DNA of 6,961 bases from Cyanobacteria bacterium UBA11370 (lineage in GTDB: Bacteria > Cyanobacteriota > Cyanobacteriia > Cyanobacteriales > Coleofasciculaceae). The notes under the pieces are model-generated. The model was not told the origin of the DNA and did not search any database. It saw nothing but the letters and a program-made list of their open reading frames with translations. Location: contig DNGI01000538.1 in the NCBI GenBank assembly GCA_003486645.1, forward strand, positions 12,407 through 19,367. Reading direction: 5' to 3'. The position numbers and the translations under genes are program-made. Positions 1 through 6,715 of this stretch are shown here, piece by piece. Position 1 is the stretch's first letter. The number at the start of each line of letters is the position of its first letter.

Positions 1-19
1 ACAAACAACAAACAACAAA
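1..19. repeat. ACAAACA heptamer repeat at the window edge
   Basis: Two exact ACAAACA units (1-7, 8-14) and a partial third (15-19) lie just after the DUF928 stop codon. The array probably extends beyond the window. It resembles cyanobacterial heptamer STRR arrays. Confidence 0.5.
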
Positions 20-28
20 TTACTAATT

Positions 29-934
29 TTATTTCTGACAGCAATCCACCAACGGATCTTGACTAAACAGTTCGAGTCCGGCGGAAGTAAACAGTTGTTG
101 CCAGTCAGCAATTAGGGTAAGATTATCAGGTTCAGAACGGCGTAAAGAAAGTAAACTAGCTACAGCATCATGCCAAATCCCTGATTCAGCATAGAATGCT
201 GGGAGTTGGTTAGGAGTAGCATTCTTGAGCTGTTCTTTAAGAATTTCTGTCGGTTCAATTCGCTGAATCCAACCCGTATTGCTGTTTCCATTATTAATCC
301 AATCATCAGGATTATTTACGGCAATAAAATACCACCGATACCATTTACCAACTTCTAGAGGAAGTGAGGTATTCGGGGGGAGAGTAACACTTACAATACC
401 CGGTTGTTTCGGCATTGAAAAATCAGTCCAGTAGACGATATGTTCGTCCTCATCGATCAGAATAAATTCCCCTTTTTGGGCAGTCGTTTCGGGAATATAG
501 CCAAAGAATGTAGGATATTCTGATACAGTTAATCCAAAATTAGTTGCTTCAGATTTGAGGTTTGGCATCAAAGCCGTGATCAACTTTTGATTAGATAATG
601 AAGTAATATTACGAGTTCCTAAATCCTCCGTTTGTGGAGGTGCGCCTCTATCAGGAGGGCGGAACGTTTGAGCTAATTTCCAACTCCTTGTTATCCTTAA
701 ATCTAGTGGTTCACCCAATTCATTTTGATCGAGGCTATTCTCTCTTGTTCCCATCCCCCTATCTTTCCACCCATTACTATCAGTATTGCTAACAAGTAGA
801 GAAGACTGGGGCGATCGCATCTGTCTTTGGGTTGAGAATCCAGGAGCAATAAATAGTTCTAGACATAGGACTATCGCTAGGCTGACAACCGATAGGGAGT
901 TGGTAACGGCTAACACAAACCTTCGCATTTCCAT
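29..934 (-). CDS. DUF928 family protein, N-terminal membrane anchor or signal peptide
   Basis: The protein has 301 residues from the chosen ATG at 934. Residues about 6-30 form a hydrophobic segment (FVLAVTNSLSVVSLAIVLCL) after MEMRR, so it is probably exported or anchored; no lipobox is visible. Residues about 31-95 are a polar linker. Residues about 96-288 match DUF928 as I know it: RGAPP (96-100), YPTFFGYIP (140-148), EFILIDED, PGIVSVTLP, LEVGKWYRWYF (193-203), GWIQRI, and the helical SGIWHDAVASL (251-261). The glycine/cysteine turn usual after RGAPP appears as GTRNITS, without Cys. An in-frame GTG at 949 is possible, but the Shine-Dalgarno AAGGAG at 941-946 lies 6 nt before the ATG at 934 and overlaps codons of the longer version. 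The function is unknown; in my recollection DUF928 genes often sit near CHASE2 or TPR sensory/secretion genes. Family assignment is strong, function open. Confidence 0.9.
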   Translation of the reverse strand: MEMRRFVLAVTNSLSVVSLAIVLCLELFIAPGFSTQRQMRSPQSSLLVSNTDSNGWKDRGMGTRENSLDQNELGEPLDLRITRSWKLAQTFRPPDRGAPPQTEDLGTRNITSLSNQKLITALMPNLKSEATNFGLTVSEYPTFFGYIPETTAQKGEFILIDEDEHIVYWTDFSMPKQPGIVSVTLPPNTSLPLEVGKWYRWYFIAVNNPDDWINNGNSNTGWIQRIEPTEILKEQLKNATPNQLPAFYAESGIWHDAVASLLSLRRSEPDNLTLIADWQQLFTSAGLELFSQDPLVDCCQK

Positions 935-940
935 ACACAT

Positions 941-946
941 CTCCTT
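941..946 (-). promoter_or_regulatory. Shine-Dalgarno site fixing the DUF928 start
   Basis: On the minus strand AAGGAG stands 6 nt before the ATG at 934. It is 0 nt from the ATG at 940, inside the ORF if GTG 949 is used, and 12 nt from the ATG at 928. Spacing therefore favours 934. Confidence 0.7.
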
Positions 947-990
947 CACCTTAGTACATTTAAGTCACCTTGTACGCTTGAATCGTACAA
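946..990 (-). promoter_or_regulatory. Putative operator: tandem direct repeat plus inverted repeat upstream of DUF928
   Basis: On the plus strand TCACCTTAGTAC (946-957) recurs as TCACCTTGTAC (965-975), differing by one inserted base, with starts 19 bp apart. The second copy runs into a perfect inverted repeat, TTGTACG (970-976) and CGTACAA (984-990), separated by 7 nt. The array ends against the Shine-Dalgarno site of the DUF928 gene. It could be a protein-binding operator or a 5' UTR hairpin. The spacing does not fit NtcA (GTA-N8-TAC): here GTA and TAC are 11 nt apart. No convincing -35/-10 pair was found beside it; a TACAAT hexamer occurs on the minus strand farther upstream (1037-1042), without a good -35. 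Confidence 0.35.
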
Positions 991-1151
991 ACTCGATCAC
1001 CTGATACCCTTTTGGAGTTGAAATGTTAGACTTTGGATTGTAAAACCTTTGCCAGTAGGGAATTACAAGAATCAAGTGTTTAAAAATTTTCAATCTAAAG
1101 GATATGAGTTGCTAACTGGACAAATACTTTGACGCATATTTAGTAAAATTG

Positions 1152-1209
1152 CTCCCCCGAACTACGTTCCGCTACGCTAACTCCCCCGAACTGCGTTCCG
1201 CTGCGCTAA
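1152..1209. repeat. Tandem 29-bp repeat, two copies
   Basis: Copies at 1152-1180 and 1181-1209 are adjacent and match at 27 of 29 positions. A partial third copy (CTCCCT) follows at 1210-1215. Both differences are A to G (1164/1193 and 1174/1203) and hit equivalent places in an internal CTRCG-N5-CTRCG duplication. The core CGTTCCGCTRCGCTAA resembles a dispersed intergenic repeat I have seen in several cyanobacterial genomes. Confidence 0.8.
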
Positions 1210-1379
1210 CTCCCTCTCTTCCCCTCACTCTTTTTTTAGGGTTATTCAAAGCTGAGGATCTCACCTTCTCGCCTCATTTAATAACTTCAGTTAATATCTA
1301 GATTTGAAATTTGAATGTACTACAGTGTATTCAACTACTTTGCAGAGCCATTAGTGGTTTCGCTTACTTTCACAAAACG

Positions 1380-1400
1380 AATAACCAATGACTAATAACT
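1380..1400. repeat. Degenerate heptamer repeat (AATRACY-like), three units
   Basis: Plus-strand units AATAACC, AATGACT and AATAACT stand head to tail just after the cyclase stop. This resembles the short tandemly repeated heptamers found in cyanobacterial spacers. With three imperfect units the call is tentative. Confidence 0.4.
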
Positions 1401-1406
1401 ACTTTA

Positions 1407-3728
1407 TCAATTTTCTGTAACCTTCCAACCCCCATTCCAATCTGCGGGTGGAGGAGATTTTAGCCAGTGCAGGCATCGTTGAATCTGTAATATGGCGGCA
1501 ATATCGCTGTTATCAATAGCTAGAACTTGAGAAAACTCACTCATCGCTAGGGCAAACTGTCGTTGTAGATAATACTCACGCCCTTTATGGTAATGCTCGA
1601 CAATTTGTTGCCGTTGTTCTGAAATGGGTTCGGAACGCAATCCCACTAATTCATAGATGGCCAAGGGTGGCTTTTTGTTTTTGACCTGAATATGGTCAAG
1701 TTCCCTAACCCAAATGCGATCGCTACAATATCGATAGGTTGTTTCACTAATAATAATATCACAGTTATAGTGTTGACTGCTACGTTCTAACAAGGAGGTA
1801 AAATTAATGGCATCGTTAGGAGAATTCCGATGAAAACTTTTAGAATTAAGATTCATATGTCCAGAATGAATACCAATTCCAATTCGGAGCGGCTGCTGAT
1901 TTTTTATAAAATGATTGTGGTTAAATTCTGCCAATCGTTGCTGCATTTCAATTGCTGTTTTTACCGCATACCATGCTCGCTCCTTTAAGGGCAAAGACAT
2001 ACCAAAAATAGCAATTAACGCATCACCAATATATTGATCCAATCTTCCTTGATGCTTGAATACTGCATCAACCATCCATTCAAAATACTGGTTAATTGAG
2101 TCAACCACTTCTTCAGTGTCTATCGCTCCAAGCCAGCTCGTATAGCCTCGAACATCGGAGCATAAAATTGAAACATCTTCTTGGATGGATGAGTGACCAT
2201 TACGCTCTTTTAACCAGTCTTGAGCTAATTCTTTAGTAATTTGGCAGGAGGGGATAATAGTGGAGGGTTTATCTCCACTAAACTCCTGTATCACCACCAA
2301 CAGACCATAAAGATTATTGCCGTTATTGGTATCAGTCATTGCATTGATCGATAAATCAATTTTCTGTTCCGCTACTCCAGTAATTAACGTTTGATTTGGG
2401 TAATATTGTTGGTGATTTCCCTCTAAAGCGTCTTGAATCCACTGATCCAATTTAGCTTCTTTAATTTGGAGTAGTTCTCTAATTTTTAGACGTTCTATAG
2501 TTTGAATATCAGTAATCTTTAAAATTTGCTTTGCTTGTTCATTTAAGGTAACAATCTGCCCCTCGGAATCAGTGTAAATGACACCCTTATCCAAACTCGA
2601 AAAAATATACCGCTGAATTTGTTCTTGTTGCTTGAGGGTGGCGAATTGTTTAGCATTTTGTAAAACGATACCTATTTGTACGTTAAATGCTGCCATTAAT
2701 TTTCGATCCGCTTCACTAAAACTTGCTTTGAAACCTTCCGGTGGCATTGGCCAATCCTCTGGGTTATAGTTAGAAAAATTTCCCCCTTTCTTTCTGTTGA
2801 CTAATTCAATCACAGCCAATAATTGACCATCCGGATTAAAGATGGGCATACAAAGTAAGCTGCATGTGCGATAATTGGTTTGGCGATCGCGCTGTTTGAT
2901 TGACTCGGAACCGGGATGAATATACAAGTCAAATGGGATATTAATCGGTTGTCTCGATGCAGCGACTTTAGCAATTAATTCAGATCCAATGGGTAAGCAT
3001 ACTTTTTTTATAGAAGTATCTGAACTCTGAATCATTGTCCACCGTTCCTCGCGTTCAGAGTTGACTAACCATAAGGTAGTACGATCCGCATTCATCAACT
3101 CTTTGGCTTCAGTGACGATTAACTTGAGAGTGGTATCTAAATCTAAACTCCCTTGAGTAATAGTGTGAATCGCTTTAATAAAAGAGACAATAATTCGTTG
3201 TTTTTTTATTTCTGCATAAAGGGACTGACAGCGTTCAGCCGTCGCTTGAATCCAAGCACTTGCCTGAATAAATCGTTTTTTATCTTTTTTAGTAAAGCCT
3301 TGGGTATCAATTTTTTGATATAAAGGTTGTTCAGGATCAGAGTCTGAATTTAATTTGTTGATTAATTGTACGAAAGCAATAATATTCCCTTCTGAATTAA
3401 CAAGAGGTAAGGCTAGTAAGTTATAGGTTGTATAAGAAGAGTGCCGATCAGATGTTGGCGTAGAACCTAACGTTGAACCCTTGCGATCGCTAAAAGGAAC
3501 AGCAACAAACTTTCTTAAGTTAGCAACACCACCCATGCCAATATAGATCGGAACTCTGACTTCAATAAAATGCTCACTCTCACTGCTAAGAATTAAGCAA
3601 TGTTCATGATCATCCCGATCTAATAAAAAAATAGTCGCCCGATCTACTCCCAGAATCTTTTTAAACGACTGAAGAATTTCAACCAATATTTCTGTTAGAA
3701 TTACATCTAAGTCCTGGCGTTGTGACAT
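1407..3728 (-). CDS. GAF-GAF-PAS class III nucleotide cyclase-like protein with C-terminal TPR, altered active site
   Basis: The protein has 773 residues and no transmembrane segment, so it is probably cytosolic. Domains are GAF about 8-172, GAF about 180-360, PAS about 370-485, class III cyclase homology domain about 515-697, and one TPR-like repeat about 707-741. This is the order of Anabaena CyaB1/CyaB2, which make cAMP from ATP. Both metal aspartates are present: D525 in SILCSDVRGYT and D569 in LDQYIGDALIAIFG. The Lys that reads adenine is Q565; the transition-state Asn is N642, but its partner Arg is L646 (NDAINFTSLLER instead of GDxVNxAARLE). The hairpin before it is shorter. GAF1 carries N124-K125, F145, D149, and GAF2 carries N311-R312, F337, D341, near the NKFDE cyclic-nucleotide motif. 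ATG 3728 has GAGGA 9 nt upstream. The fold is certain; cyclase activity is doubtful. Confidence 0.92.
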   Translation of the reverse strand: MSQRQDLDVILTEILVEILQSFKKILGVDRATIFLLDRDDHEHCLILSSESEHFIEVRVPIYIGMGGVANLRKFVAVPFSDRKGSTLGSTPTSDRHSSYTTYNLLALPLVNSEGNIIAFVQLINKLNSDSDPEQPLYQKIDTQGFTKKDKKRFIQASAWIQATAERCQSLYAEIKKQRIIVSFIKAIHTITQGSLDLDTTLKLIVTEAKELMNADRTTLWLVNSEREERWTMIQSSDTSIKKVCLPIGSELIAKVAASRQPINIPFDLYIHPGSESIKQRDRQTNYRTCSLLCMPIFNPDGQLLAVIELVNRKKGGNFSNYNPEDWPMPPEGFKASFSEADRKLMAAFNVQIGIVLQNAKQFATLKQQEQIQRYIFSSLDKGVIYTDSEGQIVTLNEQAKQILKITDIQTIERLKIRELLQIKEAKLDQWIQDALEGNHQQYYPNQTLITGVAEQKIDLSINAMTDTNNGNNLYGLLVVIQEFSGDKPSTIIPSCQITKELAQDWLKERNGHSSIQEDVSILCSDVRGYTSWLGAIDTEEVVDSINQYFEWMVDAVFKHQGRLDQYIGDALIAIFGMSLPLKERAWYAVKTAIEMQQRLAEFNHNHFIKNQQPLRIGIGIHSGHMNLNSKSFHRNSPNDAINFTSLLERSSQHYNCDIIISETTYRYCSDRIWVRELDHIQVKNKKPPLAIYELVGLRSEPISEQRQQIVEHYHKGREYYLQRQFALAMSEFSQVLAIDNSDIAAILQIQRCLHWLKSPPPADWNGGWKVTEN

Positions 3729-3737
3729 AGTTCTAAT

Positions 3738-3742
3738 TCCTC
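3738..3742 (-). promoter_or_regulatory. Shine-Dalgarno of the cyclase gene, overlapping the stop of the small ORF
   Basis: GAGGA on the minus strand lies 9 nt before the cyclase ATG. It overlaps the TGA stop (3743-3741) of the upstream small ORF, so ribosomes finishing that ORF would be placed at the cyclase start. Confidence 0.6.
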
Positions 3743-3917
3743 AAATTGACTGACCAGGTAGTTGCAATTCGTGGGAAGTGGAGAGTTGGGGGAAGCGGAG
3801 AATCTGACTCCTGAATACTGACTGCTGAATTCTGTTGTAACTGTGCCTCACCCATTTGAGAAAGGCTATATACCCAAAGACTAACAGAAGAAAAACCAAG
3901 ACAATGAATAATATCAC
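3741..3917 (-). CDS. Possible small single-pass membrane protein between kinase and cyclase genes
   Basis: I do not recognise this 58-residue ORF. The GTG start at 3917 shares GTGA with the kinase TGA stop (3916-3914), a typical coupled junction, and a purine-rich GGAGAAGGG lies about 10 nt upstream. A GTG at 3938 would give 65 residues, but its Shine-Dalgarno would abut the start codon. Residues 2-20 (ILFIVLVFLLLVFGYIAFL) are one strong transmembrane segment followed by KWVRHSYNR, which predicts an inside C-terminus by the positive-inside rule. The stop lies 12 nt before the cyclase ATG. Against it, codons 28-37 or so come from a two-unit 14-bp repeat of a kind common in noncoding cyanobacterial DNA, so the ORF, or its second half, may be fortuitous. 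It could serve as a membrane tether for the flanking soluble sensors, but that is speculation. Confidence 0.4.
   Translation of the reverse strand: MILFIVLVFLLLVFGYIAFLKWVRHSYNRIQQSVFRSQILRFPQLSTSHELQLPGQSI
3804..3831. repeat. Tandem 14-bp repeat, two copies
   Basis: CTGACTCCTGAATA (3804-3817) and CTGACTGCTGAATT (3818-3831) match at 12 of 14 positions and are followed by another CTG. CTGAATACTGACT-like strings of this kind are frequent in cyanobacterial spacers. The period is not a multiple of three, which argues that it did not arise under coding selection. Confidence 0.6.
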
Positions 3918-6715
3918 GTCTGATTGTCCCTTCTCCACTCCTCACGCCCCAAACAAGGTAAAATAAACCAAAAGATCGATCCATTTCCAGGAGAACTGAT
4001 TGCGCCAATTTCACCTCCATGAGCGGTAATAATTTGCCGACAAAGATACAAACCTAAACCAATGCCAGTATAGTGGCGGGTATTGCCGCCTCGATAGTAA
4101 AGTTCAAACAAGCGATCGCACAATTCTTGAGTCATCCCTATCCCATTATCCTCAACTGTGCAGCGAATCCAATCATTCTCAACTGTAGCGTTGAACGTTA
4201 GAGTCAATCCAGGTAGATTATATTTAAGAGCATTCGTGACTAAATTTTCATAGACCCGTCGTAGCTGAATTGGATCGGCATTCAGTAAGGGTAAATTAGG
4301 AGATATTTTATTAATCAGAGTCGCTTGATGTTGGTTTAACAGTGGATTTAAATCTTCAATAATCGTTTGCATAAGCTGACTCAGATTTACAGGTTCACAG
4401 TGGAGAAGAATACCTTGTACTTCGGTTGAATGCGCTTCGAGTAAGGAGTTAATCAGATGCAGTTGGCGATCGCTACTCTCTACCATCCGTTCTAAAATAG
4501 AGCGAGAGAGAGAAAGAGTTTCTTCCGGCTGATTTAATAAATTTTGCAACACCAGTGACATTCCCATAATTGGGGTACGTAAATCATGAGAAAATGCGTG
4601 TAAGAACACATCTTTAAGTTGATAAAGTTCTTGCAATTCCTGCATTTTTTGCTGTAACTGGTGCGTGCGTTTTTCGACTTGACTTTCTAAACTAGTATTG
4701 AGAAGTTGAACTTGTTGATAAAGTTCGGCTTGTTGAATGGCGATCGCTACCTGAATGGCTAATTGTTTCAGCAAATCAATTTCAAACCGATGCCAATGTC
4801 GAGGTGCTGTACATTGATGAGCAACTAAAACTCCAAAAAATTGCTCATTAACCATAATCGGTACTCCCAAAATGGCTTGGATCTGTTCACGAGTACAGAC
4901 TTCAGTTCGTAATGACGAAAGTTGAGCCTGACTCACATCATCTATAATTTGAACCTCACCTTGTTCAAAGATGGCTTTAATTTCCTCCAAAAAATTCTCA
5001 TCCGGAACCGAACCCAGCAACGATTTACAATTAGAAGTAACCGATTCTGCCACCACTTGCCCTCGATAGGTTGCATTCACATAAGCAATAAAAACCCGAT
5101 CACAAGCTAGAAACTGCCGCACTTCCGTTACTGTAGTATTCAGAATAGTATTCAAATCCAACGATTTGCGAATCCGCAGAGCAATTTCCCCCAACAAGCG
5201 ATCGCGTTCCACCGCTAACAACAATTGCTCTTCCGTCCGCTTCCGCTCTGTGATATCGTTAGTAACGGAGAGAATATAAGGCTCTCCCATTAGGTGAATC
5301 ATTTCTGCTGAAAACAAACCCACCGCGATCGCCCCAGACTTACGACGAAACTCAAATTCCAGGTTACGAACCTCTCCCCTTTCTTGTAAGAGTTGCATCA
5401 GGGTAGCGCGGTCTGCTAAATTGACCCATAGATTCAAATCAAAGACAGTACGACCAATAACTTCCTCCCGCTCATAGCCCGCAACCCGCAAGAAACTATC
5501 ATTCACATCAATCAACCGTCCATCCATTACAGACGTGATTGCCATGGCATCGGGACTCGAACAAAATGCCTTTGCAAACTTCTCCTCCGACTCCCGCAGT
5601 GCCGCTTCTGTTTGCTTGCGTTCGGTAATATCGATCAGCACCCCATTCCAGAGAATTTCTCCCTCATTCACCGCAGCTTGGGAATGCGATCGCTCTGGGC
5701 GAGAGATGCCTTCTACCCATTTCAGTTTACCCGATGGGGTTGTGAATCGTCCCTGCCACCTCCAAGGTTGTAGCGCGATTGCCGACGTTTCCACCGCCGC
5801 GAAAAATCCTAAACGGTCATCCGGATGCAACAAGTTTGTCAGTAAACTAAAATCAGTCATGACGGCTTCCGGTTCAACTTCAAACAACTCCCAACACCCA
5901 GAACTCGCAAACGTGATGCCAAAGGAACCATCTTGACGACGCAATAATTGATAAATTAAACCCGGAACGTTAGCCGTAATTTGGTGCAAACAAGCCGTAT
6001 ATTCAGTTTGTAACTGTGCCGTGCGCTCTAAAGCTTGACGGTGAGCGATAAAACTCCCTAAAGTTGCTGCCATTGTCATTAAAACCGCTTCCTCATCCGT
6101 TGACCACTGTCGCTCAGTTTGACAATCATCAAACCCAATAAAGCCCCAAATTTTACCATTCACCGGAATCGGTACAAGTAAAATTGATAGAATCCCTTGA
6201 GGTTCCAACAGTTCTCGTTCAACGGTAGATAAGTTTCGGACTAGGGAACTCGCCGAGTATCCGGAAGAAAGACGATCATACCACCCCGTCATCCCAGCCG
6301 CCCTGTAGCTCAGATTTTGGAGTAGGGGATTGTCAATTTGAGCGCTAACATGAGGAGCAGACCATTCAAACCGCTGACTCATCGCAGGTTCATCGGTTTC
6401 TGGATGGCGGTGATGCTCAAAAATATACACGCGGGAAACCCCTGTGACTTTCCCCAAAATCTCTAACGCTTGATTAACTCCTGTTGGTGCATTACTGTGA
6501 GTTAATAACGCTTGAGTCGCTTGAGCCACCCCTTGAAGTAAGTTAGTTGGCGGCTTAGAGGGTTGAGGTTCAGGTGGAGTCAGACTCTTGACTATTTCAC
6601 TAAAGTTAGTCGTATCAGCGCTAATTTGGGCTAAGAGGGTTTGCAGTTGTGCAAAAGCCACCTCATCCCGACAACAATTCCGTAGCGCTTGTAGCTGGTC
6701 AACATCCCAAATCAT
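3914..6715 (-). CDS. Soluble sensor histidine kinase, GAF-PAS-PAS-GAF-HisKA-HATPase
   Basis: The protein has 933 residues from ATG 6715, with no transmembrane helix or receiver domain. Domains are an N-terminal helical region 1-78, GAF about 79-228, PAS/PAC about 239-368 and 371-494 (each ending ITERK), GAF about 508-665, coiled coil about 666-700, HisKA about 701-766 and HATPase_c about 810-921. The phospho-acceptor is H710 in AFSHDLRTP. ATP-site motifs are complete: N box ENLVTNALKYN (N824, N828), G1 DNGIG (856-860), G2 GIGLGL (884-889). It should autophosphorylate from ATP and pass phosphate to a receiver not present here. GAF2 ends like phytochrome-related GAFs (AHQCTAPRHW, then AIAIQQAELYQQ) but lacks the usual Cys-His for bilin. 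In-frame TTG starts at 6781 and 6739 (AGGA 8 nt before the latter) are alternatives; no start has a strong Shine-Dalgarno. Its stop overlaps the next ORF. Confidence 0.93.
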   Translation of the reverse strand: MIWDVDQLQALRNCCRDEVAFAQLQTLLAQISADTTNFSEIVKSLTPPEPQPSKPPTNLLQGVAQATQALLTHSNAPTGVNQALEILGKVTGVSRVYIFEHHRHPETDEPAMSQRFEWSAPHVSAQIDNPLLQNLSYRAAGMTGWYDRLSSGYSASSLVRNLSTVERELLEPQGILSILLVPIPVNGKIWGFIGFDDCQTERQWSTDEEAVLMTMAATLGSFIAHRQALERTAQLQTEYTACLHQITANVPGLIYQLLRRQDGSFGITFASSGCWELFEVEPEAVMTDFSLLTNLLHPDDRLGFFAAVETSAIALQPWRWQGRFTTPSGKLKWVEGISRPERSHSQAAVNEGEILWNGVLIDITERKQTEAALRESEEKFAKAFCSSPDAMAITSVMDGRLIDVNDSFLRVAGYEREEVIGRTVFDLNLWVNLADRATLMQLLQERGEVRNLEFEFRRKSGAIAVGLFSAEMIHLMGEPYILSVTNDITERKRTEEQLLLAVERDRLLGEIALRIRKSLDLNTILNTTVTEVRQFLACDRVFIAYVNATYRGQVVAESVTSNCKSLLGSVPDENFLEEIKAIFEQGEVQIIDDVSQAQLSSLRTEVCTREQIQAILGVPIMVNEQFFGVLVAHQCTAPRHWHRFEIDLLKQLAIQVAIAIQQAELYQQVQLLNTSLESQVEKRTHQLQQKMQELQELYQLKDVFLHAFSHDLRTPIMGMSLVLQNLLNQPEETLSLSRSILERMVESSDRQLHLINSLLEAHSTEVQGILLHCEPVNLSQLMQTIIEDLNPLLNQHQATLINKISPNLPLLNADPIQLRRVYENLVTNALKYNLPGLTLTFNATVENDWIRCTVEDNGIGMTQELCDRLFELYYRGGNTRHYTGIGLGLYLCRQIITAHGGEIGAISSPGNGSIFWFILPCLGREEWRRDNQT

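Larger units (their letters stand above)
935..1406. other. 472-nt intergenic region between DUF928 and cyclase genes
   Basis: No ORF with coding character was found. It holds the putative operator array near 946-990, an AT-rich stretch about 1075-1150, a 29-bp tandem duplication at 1152-1209, a pyrimidine-rich run about 1210-1238, two ATTTGAA heptamers at 1302-1315, an imperfect dyad with TTGAAT/ATTCAA arms at 1311-1334, and degenerate heptamers at 1380-1400. No clear rho-independent terminator follows the cyclase stop codon; the 1311-1334 stem is AT-rich and lacks a U-tract. Confidence 0.7.
811..5693. repeat. Dispersed HIP1 octamers (GCGATCGC), ten copies
   Basis: Copies start at 811, 1716, 2883, 3483, 4112, 4466, 4740, 5198, 5325 and 5686. 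All lie inside genes: one in DUF928, three in the cyclase, six in the kinase. HIP1 is strongly over-represented in many cyanobacterial genomes and supports the taxonomic call. Confidence 0.95.

Noticed and set aside
970..990. NtcA-type site
   Set aside because: The GTA and TAC halves are separated by 11 nt rather than the 8 nt that NtcA requires.
786..1004. 72-codon plus-strand ORF across the DUF928 5' end
   Set aside because: It is the antisense shadow of the DUF928 signal segment and crosses the putative operator array.
1128..1150. Plus-strand promoter from TTGACG and TAAAAT
   Set aside because: The hexamers are only 9 nt apart and no gene follows on the plus strand.
1311..1334. Rho-independent terminator of the cyclase operon
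   Set aside because: The stem is AT-rich and imperfect (6 perfect pairs, then mismatches) and no U-tract follows on the minus strand.
1380..1400. CRISPR-like array
   Set aside because: The units are 7-nt degenerate heptamers with no spacers, not a repeat-spacer structure.
3733..4020. 95-codon minus-strand ORF overlapping the kinase 3' end
   Set aside because: It lies largely in another frame of the kinase HATPase region and the repeat-bearing spacer, has no domain character, and reads through the 14-bp repeat; it also competes with the better-positioned 58-codon ORF.
4922..5110. 62-codon plus-strand ORF
   Set aside because: It lies wholly antisense to the kinase GAF2 and has no recognisable protein features.
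5535..5936. 133-codon plus-strand ORF
   Set aside because: It is antisense to the kinase PAS-coding region, is serine-rich and low in protein-like pattern, and has no family resemblance.
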